In this document: one piece after another, positions 1-6,386 of the stretch | Position numbering within the stretch: the stretch's first letter is position 1 | Layout of the letters: every line of letters begins with the position of its first letter | Source: Alphaproteobacteria bacterium | GTDB taxonomy: Bacteria > Pseudomonadota > Alphaproteobacteria > UBA2136 > UBA6156 | Length of the DNA: 8,518 bases | NCBI GenBank assembly: GCA_027490875.1 | Contig: JAIXXE010000072.1 | Span: 1 to 8,518 of the forward strand | Direction: 5' to 3' | Position numbers and translations under genes: made by a program | The notes under the pieces: generated by a model | Databases searched by the model: none | What the model saw: the letters and a program-made list of their open reading frames with translations, nothing else | What the model was told of the DNA's origin: nothing

Positions 1-1
1 C

Positions 2-529
2 CAAGGGATTGAACGGGTGGCGAATACGGCTGCTTCGGGCGCTGACTTTGCCCGTGACCAGCTTTGGAATACCCAGTTTGGGGCACTTAAGGCAGAAAAT
101 GCCATACTTAAAACCCAAATCCAGAGTCTCACGGGCCACGTGGTGCAGCTGCAGCAGCTGTTGGGGGCTTCAGTCACGACGGTGGTGACAACGACGGTGC
201 CCGCAGCGGTGGTGAGTGGAACTCTCCCTTCCGCTACGCCGGTTACGCAGACTGTACCCGCCTTAGTTTACCCCCGTTGTGCGGCCCATGAGTACCTAAC
301 AAGCGATGGTACGACGCATCTATGCCAGCGGTTGGCGTTGCCTGCTACGCCCTGTACAGCCACGCAGTTTTTAGCGTGGAATGGAACCGCCATGTTCTGC
401 CGTGAGCAGGTGGCGAGTGTTACAAATAACAATGGTGGTGGGATTAGCTGCTCATCGCTTGGCATGATTGATGTAGGCGGAACTTGTGTAAGACCTCAAG
501 TCATCGAATCTCAAGGCCAAGGCTTTTAG
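2..529 (+). CDS. Partial ORF: C-terminus of an unidentified coiled-coil, cysteine-module protein
   Basis: I do not recognise this gene. The frame is open to the left edge, so the N-terminus is missing; the first in-frame start is a GTG at 17, but the reading frame continues upstream of it without a stop and no ribosome binding site precedes it. Counting from that GTG, residues 23-49 look like a coiled coil (LKAENAILKTQIQ and onward, with Leu/Ile at heptad spacing). A Val/Thr/Pro-rich linker follows at about 51-85. Then come cysteine pairs C88/C103, C113/C128 and C145/C157. The first two pairs each enclose 14 residues and share a pattern C-x5-L-x3-G-T-x3-C. A stalk with small disulfide-closed modules suggests an exported surface, pilus-tip or tail-fibre-like protein, but this is inference. 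A signal peptide cannot be assessed. The stop TAG is at 527-529. Its coiled-coil part is visibly AT-richer than the neighbouring genes. Confidence 0.7.
   Translation, partial: QGIERVANTAASGADFARDQLWNTQFGALKAENAILKTQIQSLTGHVVQLQQLLGASVTTVVTTTVPAAVVSGTLPSATPVTQTVPALVYPRCAAHEYLTSDGTTHLCQRLALPATPCTATQFLAWNGTAMFCREQVASVTNNNGGGISCSSLGMIDVGGTCVRPQVIESQGQGF
278..400 (+). repeat. Two tandem 25-residue cysteine modules within the left-edge ORF
   Basis: Module 1 spans the codons for C88 to C103 (278-325) and module 2 those for C113 to C128 (353-400), numbering from the GTG at 17. The period is exactly 25 residues. Identical positions are the two Cys, Ala at +2, Leu at +6, Gly-Thr at +10 and +11. Tyr/Phe, Glu/Gln and Asp/Asn are conservative matches. 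A shorter, more divergent third pair (C145 to C157, 449-487) has 11 residues between cysteines. The likeness is at protein level; the DNA is only loosely similar, so this is an old internal duplication. Confidence 0.6.
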
Positions 530-578
530 GAAAGCGTGGAGTTGAAATAACTTGAGCGACGTCGTCGCGCTACTCCAC
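522..578. terminator. Cluster of inverted repeats between convergent genes, possible bidirectional terminator
   Basis: Three short palindromes lie where the left-edge ORF and the AI-2E gene converge. GCTTT/AAAGC (522-526 and 531-535, 4-nt loop) covers the left ORF's stop codon. GTGGAGT/ACTCCAC (536-542 and 572-578) brackets the gap. Inside it, GCGAC/GTCGC (556-560 and 564-568) closes a 3-nt loop. A convergent gap is a natural place for a shared terminator, but neither strand has a clear T-run after the stems, so the function is inferred. Confidence 0.35.
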
Positions 579-1673
579 ACTCTCACGCCAGAGCTTGAGG
601 AAGCGTGGCAGAAGCACCGAGATAATCACGGCGGTAGGCAGTGCGGCCAGCATGCCAATGATGCCCGCCAGCGCGCCACCGGCCAACAGGGCAAAGATCA
701 CCCACAGCGGGTGCAGCCCGACCCGATTGCCCACCAGCGTTGGGGTCATGACATAGCCCTCAATCATTTGACCGAGAATGAACAGCCCTACAATCAGCGC
801 ATAGGGTTCCCACAGCTGGAGCTGATACTGCACAAGGGCCACCGCAAGCATCGCCAGAAAGCCCACCGTGGCGCCAATCAGGGGCAGGAAGCTCAGCACG
901 CCGGCCAAGAGGCCAATCGCCCATGCCAATTCCATTCCGGCCACGGCCTGCCCCGTTAACATACCAGCCACAGGCCCCACCAAACTAAGCCCCGTGGCAT
1001 AGAACACTGCCATGCTCAGGCAAACAGCCAGCGTGCCCCGCAGGTAGGCTGCCAGCTTGTCGTCAATTTCTGCCGCTGCCTGCCGTACTCCAGCGCGCCA
1101 GCGGGTTGGCAGTTGGCTGACTGTTGTCTTCATGATGCTGGGCCAATCCATCAGCAGATAAAAGGCTACCAGCGGGGTCATCACCACCACCAGCAGCACG
1201 TTCAGCAACCACACAGCGCCCGAAAGGGTTTGCTGCAGGGCCTGCACCGTCCACTCGGCCCCTTTGGCACCGAGCAGGCCAAGCTGGCGGAGCAGGGCGT
1301 CGGTGGTAATGCGCAAATCGAACAGCCCACCCAAGGTGCGCCCCAAGCGCTCGGGCAGGACAAAATGTTCCAATGTCATTAAATACACGGGCAGACGCTT
1401 GGCGAAGCTGGTGAGCTGGTCGGCCAGCATGGGGAGGCCCAGAATCATCATCAGGGCAATGAAGCTAACCGCGCCCGCTACCGGTATTGTGGCCGCCAAA
1501 GGGCGTGGCAGACCTAAGTTTTCAAGGCGGGTGACAATCGGGTTGATGAGGTACGCCAACACCAGTCCAACAATGAATGGGGTGAGAATCTCGCTCACCG
1601 CGTGCAGCAACAGGCCGGTTCCACCCAGCACAACAGCGGAAAGTAAGAGCGCGCGGCGGGCAGATTTTTGCAT
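570..1673 (-). CDS. AI-2E/PerM family transporter-like membrane protein
   Basis: The 367-residue product is a polytopic inner-membrane protein of the AI-2E (PerM/YdiK/TqsA) family. Members have been linked to autoinducer-2 export, ion transport or permease-like functions; the substrate here cannot be predicted. Family landmarks in order are the N-terminal hydrophobic pair with PFIVGLVLAYLINPIV (32-47), the periplasmic helical stretch (about 84-145), TPLVAFYLLMDWP (166-178), YLRGTLAV (210-217), SFLPLIGATVGF (261-272) and the C-terminal block GQMIEGYVMTPTLVGNRVGL (301-320). The frame runs open to 2006, but I chose the ATG at 1671-1673 because the family N-terminus begins there and the upstream part is antisense to SURF1. 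No strong ribosome binding site precedes it. There is an unusual extra Gly/Ala/Met-rich segment at about 234-247, between LVG and the LLAG-FLP helix. The stop TAG (570-572) sits beside the convergent palindromes. Confidence 0.9.
   Translation of the reverse strand: MQKSARRALLLSAVVLGGTGLLLHAVSEILTPFIVGLVLAYLINPIVTRLENLGLPRPLAATIPVAGAVSFIALMMILGLPMLADQLTSFAKRLPVYLMTLEHFVLPERLGRTLGGLFDLRITTDALLRQLGLLGAKGAEWTVQALQQTLSGAVWLLNVLLVVVMTPLVAFYLLMDWPSIMKTTVSQLPTRWRAGVRQAAAEIDDKLAAYLRGTLAVCLSMAVFYATGLSLVGPVAGMLTGQAVAGMELAWAIGLLAGVLSFLPLIGATVGFLAMLAVALVQYQLQLWEPYALIVGLFILGQMIEGYVMTPTLVGNRVGLHPLWVIFALLAGGALAGIIGMLAALPTAVIISVLLPRFLKLWRESVE
933..971 (-). repeat. Imperfect 12-bp direct repeat, 27 bp apart, in the AI-2E gene
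   Basis: On the coding strand GTGGCTGGTATG (971-960) and GTGGCCGGAATG (944-933) match at 10 of 12 positions and both encode Val-Ala-Gly-Met (residues 235-238 and 244-247). The 27-bp offset keeps frame. It coincides with the segment that looks longer than usual for the family, so a small in-frame duplication is a plausible origin. The intervening codons do not match well, so chance is not excluded. Confidence 0.45.
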
Positions 1674-1717
1674 GATTTCAGCTTGCCACGGTGCTGCCGC
1701 CAGCGCAACCTTGCCCC

Positions 1718-2365
1718 ATGATAAAAACGTCCTCGCGCATCGGTTGGCTGTTGGGTTGCGCCTTGTTGGTGGAAGCCAGCCTGCTAGGGTTGGCGTATTG
1801 GCAGTGGCAACGTTACCAGCAACGCGTGGCCGAACAGGCCGAAGCCTCGGCCCGCCCGCCATATCAGGTGCAGGGAACATACAGTCCATCCATCGCGGCG
1901 CTGACTGGGCAGCCCAACCCTGCGGCGCCTGAACAGAGCGGCTGGCGCATGCTGGCGTTGCTGCAAACATCGGGCAGCCTGGTGGTGGTAGACAGGGGCC
2001 ACGCAACCCCGCGTTTTAAGCCCGACACAACCCCCGACTTTACCGGTTTGGAGCCGCCCACCAGCCCGCAGGTGTTGCAAGGCGTATGGGTGCCGCTGCC
2101 GCAGCGTAGGGGCTGGTTGGGCGGGCCTGATACGACCACCCACCCGCAGCTGCTGGCGTTCCTGAATCCGGCCATGATGACTTCGGCCACGGTGGCGCCG
2201 CAGGTGTTGGTGTTAACGGCACCCGATACCTCGGCCCCCACACCTGCGCCTAGCGCGCTACCTAACGCCAACCCGCTGCGGCATCTTTCCTATATGCTGC
2301 AATGGTTGGTGATGGCGGCAGTCTTCCCGCTGCTGGTCTGGTTGGGTTGGCGACGGAGAAGCTAG
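1718..2365 (+). CDS. surf1: SURF1-family cytochrome oxidase assembly protein
   Basis: SURF1 (Shy1) proteins are inner-membrane factors that help deliver haem a to subunit I of aa3-type cytochrome c oxidase. The 215-residue product has the family's two-helix architecture: TM1 at about 8-27 followed by AYWQWQR (26-32), a periplasmic domain, and TM2 at about 192-210 before the basic end WRRRS. Recognisable blocks are YQVQGTY (49-55), LVVVDRGHATP (88-98, the family's V-x-RG strand), LQGVWVPLPQRRGW (120-133) and RHLSYMLQWLVMA (188-200). His189 in that block corresponds to the conserved His before TM2, reported as a haem ligand in Paracoccus homologues. It is slightly shorter than many SURF1 proteins. 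I prefer the ATG at 1718; a GTG at 1691 would add nine Pro-rich residues. No Shine-Dalgarno sequence is evident. It is detached from the oxidase gene ctaD, about 5.4 kb downstream, and convergent with murJ. Confidence 0.85.
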   Translation: MIKTSSRIGWLLGCALLVEASLLGLAYWQWQRYQQRVAEQAEASARPPYQVQGTYSPSIAALTGQPNPAAPEQSGWRMLALLQTSGSLVVVDRGHATPRFKPDTTPDFTGLEPPTSPQVLQGVWVPLPQRRGWLGGPDTTTHPQLLAFLNPAMMTSATVAPQVLVLTAPDTSAPTPAPSALPNANPLRHLSYMLQWLVMAAVFPLLVWLGWRRRS

Positions 2366-3972
2366 TCGGTTGGCGCATTTTCGGCTCCTGCCAGCTTCAC
2401 CCGCTTGCGGTTGCGCAAGGCCTGTAAAAAGCTCCGCAGCTTAAGCAGGCCAGAATATTCCAGCCCCAGCAAAAAGATGGCGCTGCCCAAAGCCCCTGCC
2501 ACGGCCAGCCATACGGCGCGTTCCAGCCATAGGGCCTCGCGGGAGTAGGGTAGTGCGGCCTGCCACAGCAGCAGCACCGCCCCCGTGGCCACGGTAATGA
2601 CCAGCATGGTGCGCAGTTCGCGCAGCAGAGCAGGGGTGTTGAGTGACAACACACCCTTGCGTTGCAGCCAGTACCACTGCAGCCCCGCGTTGATGTAGCC
2701 ACTGAAGGCGGTGGCGATGGCAATGCCAATATGGGCGTAGCCTTCAAGGCCAACCCGAAAGGCGATCACCACAAACAGAATGTTCAGCGCCAAGTTAACC
2801 CCCAAGGCGACGGCGCTGGCCTTAACGGGGGAGAGTGGGTCTTCGGCGGCAAAAAAGGCTGGCGCGGTAATTTTGGTGAGGATGTAGCCGGGCAGCCCCA
2901 CCACATAGCCCATCATGGCAAAGGCAATCATTTGGGCGGCGGTTGCGGTCATCGCGCCGTGGCGCAGCAGGACGTCCATCAGCGGTTCGGCCAGCATAAA
3001 AAATAGCACCATGCTGCCGCAGGCAATGGCCAAGCAGGCTGAAAGGGCATTGGTGAAGCTGCGGGTGGCGTCGGCCCGATCGCCCTTGCCAAGCAACACC
3101 GCCAGATGTGGCAACAGGACGGTCGCCACCGCAATGCCAATCAGGGCCAGCGGAGCCTGGTAAAAACGGTTGGCATTTTGCAGGTAACTTACGGCGCCGT
3201 CGGGCAGGTAGCTGGCCACCACAGTGTCAACAATCACGGCCAGTTGCAGCACACCTACCCCCAGCAAAGCGGGGCCAAGCCGCAGCAGTAATTTGGGTAG
3301 GTCGGTGTGTTTGGGTAGCCAGCTTAGGGTGAAGCGCAGGCCAAGTTGCCGCGCGCTCCAGACCATATAGGCGACTTGCAAAATGCCCCCAATGGGCACA
3401 GCCCAGGCGGCGGCTTCGGCGGGGTGCTGGCCTGCCCACGGCAGTAAAAAAAGCCCCGCAATGATGCTTAGGTTTAACAGCGATGGCACCATCGCGTAGG
3501 CGGCAAACTTACCCCACGTGTTGCACATAGCGCCAAGAAAACTGGCGATGGTAATCAACCCCAGATAGGGGAACGTGATGCGACCCAGTTCGATTGCCAA
3601 GGCAAACTTTTCGGGCTGGTCGGCCCAGCCGCCGGCCAGCAACAGCATGAGCTGGGGCATGAGTACCATCCCTAGCCCCACCACGCTGCTCACCAGCACA
3701 ATCAGCCAGCTTAACACCACGCTGGCAAAGTGCAGGGCTTCGGCACTGCTGTGGGCCTTATGCCGTGCCACAATCGGGATGAACGCCACATTAAACGCGC
3801 CTTCGGCAAACAGGCGCCGCAGCAGGTTGGGCAGCATGAGGGCGACAAAAAACGCATCGCTGGCCGCGCCTGCACCCAGCTTGTTGGCAATCAGTAAATC
3901 CCGGGCAAAGCCTAAGCCTCGACTGACAGACGTCCACGCCGAGACGATGAGGGAGTTTTTGAGAATAGCCAC
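2362..3972 (-). CDS. murJ: Lipid II flippase MurJ
   Basis: MurJ moves the peptidoglycan precursor lipid II from the cytoplasmic to the periplasmic face of the inner membrane. The 536-residue product is strongly hydrophobic throughout, consistent with the 14-helix MOP-superfamily fold and of usual length. The N-terminal signature aligns residue for residue with E. coli MurJ: SRGLGFARD (17-25), D39 in SDAFFVA, and LLRRLFAEGAF (50-60). This places the functionally important R18, R24, D39 and R52 at the same numbers. The C-terminus is a short basic cytoplasmic tail (LRNRKRVKL) ending APTD. The start is a GTG at 3970-3972, chosen because family homology begins exactly there; the Shine-Dalgarno match is poor. 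It lies 9 bp after hisS on the same strand, so co-transcription and perhaps translational coupling are likely. Its stop overlaps the convergent SURF1 stop. Confidence 0.96.
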   Translation of the reverse strand: MAILKNSLIVSAWTSVSRGLGFARDLLIANKLGAGAASDAFFVALMLPNLLRRLFAEGAFNVAFIPIVARHKAHSSAEALHFASVVLSWLIVLVSSVVGLGMVLMPQLMLLLAGGWADQPEKFALAIELGRITFPYLGLITIASFLGAMCNTWGKFAAYAMVPSLLNLSIIAGLFLLPWAGQHPAEAAAWAVPIGGILQVAYMVWSARQLGLRFTLSWLPKHTDLPKLLLRLGPALLGVGVLQLAVIVDTVVASYLPDGAVSYLQNANRFYQAPLALIGIAVATVLLPHLAVLLGKGDRADATRSFTNALSACLAIACGSMVLFFMLAEPLMDVLLRHGAMTATAAQMIAFAMMGYVVGLPGYILTKITAPAFFAAEDPLSPVKASAVALGVNLALNILFVVIAFRVGLEGYAHIGIAIATAFSGYINAGLQWYWLQRKGVLSLNTPALLRELRTMLVITVATGAVLLLWQAALPYSREALWLERAVWLAVAGALGSAIFLLGLEYSGLLKLRSFLQALRNRKRVKLAGAENAPTD

Positions 3973-3981
3973 AGCAGAAGG

Positions 3982-5271
3982 CTACGCGCCCAACAGCCGC
4001 TTGGCCAGTATGCTGATAGATAGCTGTTCATCGGTGCGGGTGGCAAAGGTGCGGAGCGTCAGCGTGTCGCCCTCTGCGTTCAGTACCGCCTGTGTGAGCC
4101 CGCGCTTTTCCGCACCCATCAGCTGCTTGCCAAGGGGTTTGTCTTCCAAGCCTTCTTCGACCTTGAACCCCGCTGCCCGCAGCTTGCTGGCAACCTTCCC
4201 AAGCCCATAGGCTACATACAGGTGGGCGGGCGTGGCGGCATAGTCCTGCCACGGTGCTTGCTCGACCAGCCACATGCCAAGGCGGCCAAGGCCAATCGAA
4301 ATCCCCACCCCCGGCAGTGCACGGTCACTCAGGCTCTCGGCCAGATTTTCGTAGCGCCCGCCGCTGCAAATGCTGCCGAGTTCCGGCGCATCGTGCAGCG
4401 TGGTTTCCACCACGGTGCCGGTGTAGTAATCCAGACCACGTGCGATGGTGTAGTCGGCAACGATGGTAGTGGCCTGCTGCATGGCGATACTGCCGTTGGC
4501 AGCCGCCAACACCTGCTGCAGTTCGTCCCAGCCTTCCCGCGTGTGGTCATCCACCACCACAGGTGACTTTTGCGTGAGGACGTCCAACAAGGCCTCGGCC
4601 TTGGGCGTGAGGGCCTGTAGCTTTTCCAGCGTAACCTTACGTGGCTGCTTTTCAAGGTCATCGATGATTTTAAGGGCCGTGTGGCGGGAGGCTGGGGTGG
4701 CCAGCCCTGCTTGGGCAAATAGTCCGTTCAGTAGCTTCCGATTATTTACCCGCATGGTGAACTTGAGGTTGAGCGAATTTAGTGCCGTAAAGGCGCAGGC
4801 CAAAATCTCGGCATCGGCGGCCAGCGGCAGGTTGCCGGCACCGTCGGCGATGTAGTCAATATCGCACTGATGAAACTGGCGGTAGCGGCCTTTTTGCGGG
4901 CGTTCGCCGCGCCAGACGGGTTGAATCTGGTGGCGGCGGAACGGGAACACCAACTGGCCATAGTTTTGGGCTACGTAACGTGCGGTGGGGACGGTTAAGT
5001 CGAACCGCAGGGCTACGTCCTTAGCACCCGTAGTGTCGTCATCACCCGCGCCTGCCTGAACCGCCGCCAAACGGCGCAGGCCATAGACTTCCTTGGCGTC
5101 GATGCCCTTACTAATCAGCACCTCAGTGCGCTCGACCGCCGCTGTTTCCAGTGGCGTATAGCCAAAGCTTTCATAGGCATGCCTAATTTTCGCCGTTATG
5201 GCGTCGAATGCACGCTGCTGGGCGGGGAGATATTCGGGGAAACCAGAGATGGGGATGATTTTTGTGGCCAT
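3982..5271 (-). CDS. hisS: Histidine--tRNA ligase
   Basis: This class II aminoacyl-tRNA synthetase charges tRNA-His in the cytoplasm. The 429-residue length is normal. Landmarks are the N-terminal SGFPEYLPAQQ (9-19), RFDLTVPTARYV (89-100), motif 2 FRRHQIQPVWRGERPQKGRY (111-130) followed by RQFHQCDID (131-139), the histidine-specific RGLDYYTG (278-285, Arg278 being the catalytic arginine equivalent), SGGRYENL (303-310) and motif 3 GVGISIGLGRL (321-331). A C-terminal anticodon-binding domain follows from about 350. The FPEYLP opening and the QPVWRGERPQKGRY form of motif 2 differ from both the common GTQD-type bacterial enzyme and the GPVWRNEKPGPGR form I associate with mainstream alphaproteobacteria, as recalled from family knowledge. 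The ATG at 5269-5271 has only a weak AGGTG upstream. It heads a pair with murJ and diverges from thyA. Confidence 0.96.
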   Translation of the reverse strand: MATKIIPISGFPEYLPAQQRAFDAITAKIRHAYESFGYTPLETAAVERTEVLISKGIDAKEVYGLRRLAAVQAGAGDDDTTGAKDVALRFDLTVPTARYVAQNYGQLVFPFRRHQIQPVWRGERPQKGRYRQFHQCDIDYIADGAGNLPLAADAEILACAFTALNSLNLKFTMRVNNRKLLNGLFAQAGLATPASRHTALKIIDDLEKQPRKVTLEKLQALTPKAEALLDVLTQKSPVVVDDHTREGWDELQQVLAAANGSIAMQQATTIVADYTIARGLDYYTGTVVETTLHDAPELGSICSGGRYENLAESLSDRALPGVGISIGLGRLGMWLVEQAPWQDYAATPAHLYVAYGLGKVASKLRAAGFKVEEGLEDKPLGKQLMGAEKRGLTQAVLNAEGDTLTLRTFATRTDEQLSISILAKRLLGA

Positions 5272-5406
5272 GGCACCTGCCTAACATAGAGGCAGCCCGC
5301 TAGGCAACCGCTGGCAACGGCGTAGGCTATGTTTGCAGCATTCGGAGAGTGCTGCGAACCCTCAACCCGCCGTTGGAGACCATCGGCCTCAGGAAAGGAT
5401 ACCACC
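5272..5406. promoter_or_regulatory. Divergent hisS/thyA intergenic region with nested inverted and direct repeats
   Basis: This 135-bp gap must hold control signals for both divergent genes. I could not assign convincing -35/-10 pairs. Visible structure includes a direct repeat GGCAAC at 5303-5308 and 5313-5318, exactly 10 bp apart. AACATAG/CTATGTT pairs 5283-5289 with 5327-5333. GTTTGCAGCA/TGCTGCGAAC pairs 5331-5340 with 5350-5359 around a 9-nt loop (one G-T pair). CAACGGCG/CGCCGTTG pairs 5315-5322 with 5368-5375 and encloses the previous stem. The AACATAG stem shares bases 5331-5333 with the GTTTGCAGCA stem, so the two exclude each other. The region could be an operator, a structured thyA leader, or both. 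Confidence 0.5.
5391..5399 (+). promoter_or_regulatory. thyA ribosome binding site
   Basis: AGGAAAGGA ends 7 nt before the ATG at 5407. It decides the start: an in-frame upstream ATG at 5329 would add 26 residues with no family resemblance and has no such site. Confidence 0.8.
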
Positions 5407-6267
5407 ATGGGCCTCGCCCTTGTTAAAGATACTGCGCAACCACAGCCAGAACGCGCGTTTGTGACCACCTACAACCCCGCCTACGAAAGGCTGCTGCAGG
5501 AAATCCTGCTTTCTGGCGAAGATAAAGAAGACCGCACCGGTACTGGCACGATTGCCTACTTTGGCGGACAGTTGCGCTACAATCTGGCGGAAGGCTTCCC
5601 GCTGCTCACCACCAAAAAGGTGGTTACCAAGGGGATTATCCACGAACTGCTGTGGTTTTTAAAGGGTGATACCAACATTGGGTATCTGAAGGAGCACGGT
5701 GTTAACATCTGGGATGAATGGGCTGACAAAAACGGCGATCTTGGCCCCGTGTATGGCAAGCAATGGCGCAGTTGGGCAACCCCCGGCGGCGGCACGATTG
5801 ACCAAATCGCCGAAGCGGTCAAAACCATCCGCACCAACCCCGACAGCCGCCGGATTGTGGTGGTGGCCTGGAACCCCGCCGACTTGAAGCAGATGGCGCT
5901 CACACCCTGCCATTGCCTGTTTCAGTTTCAGGTGATTAACGGCAAGCTGAACTGCCACCTCTATCAGCGCAGTGCCGACGTGTTTCTCGGCGTACCCTTT
6001 AACATTGCCAGCTATGCGCTGCTGACGCACATGATTGCCCATGTAACAGGCCTGCAGGCAGGCACGTTCGTGCACAGCTTTGGGGATGTGCACATCTATC
6101 GCAACCACGTTGAACAAGTGCGCGAACAGCTGGGGCGCCGCCCTCGGCCGTTCCCGACCCTGTGGCTGAACCCTGCGGTGACCGAGCTGGATGCCTTCAC
6201 GTTCGAGGACATTCGGATTGATGGGTATGACCCGCATCCTGCCATCAAGGCGCCGATTGCGGTTTAG
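5407..6267 (+). CDS. thyA: Thymidylate synthase
   Basis: ThyA converts dUMP to dTMP using methylenetetrahydrofolate and releases dihydrofolate, the substrate of the folA product encoded next. The 286-residue protein has every main family block: DRTGTGT (42-48), FPLLTTKKV (64-72), ELLWFLKGDTNI (80-91), IWDEWAD (101-107), GPVYGKQWR (113-121), NPDSRRIVV (144-152), WNPADL (155-160), the nucleophile motif PCHC with catalytic Cys168, YQRSADVFLGVPFNIASYAL and the C-terminal HPAIKAPIAV. It is about 20 residues longer than E. coli ThyA, mainly from an N-terminal extension (MGLALVKDTAQPQPERAF) of unknown role. A second cysteine (170) sits two residues after the nucleophile. The stop at 6265-6267 coincides with the start of a long inverted repeat separating it from folA. 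Confidence 0.97.
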   Translation: MGLALVKDTAQPQPERAFVTTYNPAYERLLQEILLSGEDKEDRTGTGTIAYFGGQLRYNLAEGFPLLTTKKVVTKGIIHELLWFLKGDTNIGYLKEHGVNIWDEWADKNGDLGPVYGKQWRSWATPGGGTIDQIAEAVKTIRTNPDSRRIVVVAWNPADLKQMALTPCHCLFQFQVINGKLNCHLYQRSADVFLGVPFNIASYALLTHMIAHVTGLQAGTFVHSFGDVHIYRNHVEQVREQLGRRPRPFPTLWLNPAVTELDAFTFEDIRIDGYDPHPAIKAPIAV

Positions 6268-6386
6268 GCTTTTCATGCGCGGTTCTTTTTGCGTTTTTCT
6301 GGCCTTCCGCACCGCACGTACCAAACAGTACGCTTGCGGTGCTCAGTCGGTGAAGAAACACAAAAATCCCTCGCGCCTAAAAAGCC
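6267..6386. repeat. 120-nt imperfect inverted repeat filling the thyA-folA gap
   Basis: The element starts at the last base of the thyA stop codon and ends just before the folA ribosome binding site. Paired blocks from outside inward: GGCTTTT/AAAAGCC (6267-6273 with 6380-6386), GCGCG/CGCGC (6277-6281 with 6372-6376), TTTTTG/CAAAAA (6286-6291 with 6361-6366) and GTTT/AAAC (6293-6296 with 6356-6359). The apical arm is GCACCGCA/TGCGGTGC (6309-6316 with 6335-6342) plus CGTAC/GTACG (6317-6321 with 6328-6332), with a two-base CT bulge and a 6-nt loop. That is 35 Watson-Crick pairs interrupted by small internal loops. It could be a structured mRNA spacer or processing site, a weak terminator, or a MITE-like palindromic element. 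There is no T-run after the apical stem, which argues against a standard terminator. Confidence 0.6.

Noticed and set aside
552..959. Plus-strand 135-codon open frame
   Set aside because: It starts with TTG and lies antisense within the AI-2E gene. Its composition is Gln/His/Arg-rich, typical of a shadow frame.
1674..2006. Upstream extension of the AI-2E reading frame (111 extra codons)
   Set aside because: It is antisense to the recognisable SURF1 coding sequence, is rich in Pro/Arg/Ala without membrane character, and the family N-terminus begins at the ATG at 1671-1673.
3575..4210. Plus-strand 211-codon open frame across the murJ-hisS junction
   Set aside because: It is antisense to two conserved genes, has no family signature, and its Ser/Arg/Ala-rich composition is a shadow pattern.
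5272..5406. T-box or histidine-leader attenuator upstream of hisS
   Set aside because: On the hisS strand I see no run of His codons in a small leader frame and no T-box-like sequence followed by a terminator.
5659..6324. Minus-strand 221-codon open frame opposite thyA
   Set aside because: It is the complement of a strongly conserved ThyA sequence and has no recognisable domain; the openness comes from GC-rich codon usage.
6309..6342. Strong apical stem after thyA as a classical intrinsic terminator
   Set aside because: No T-run follows the stem on either strand; the T-rich stretch lies before it on the plus strand. I describe it as part of a larger inverted repeat.
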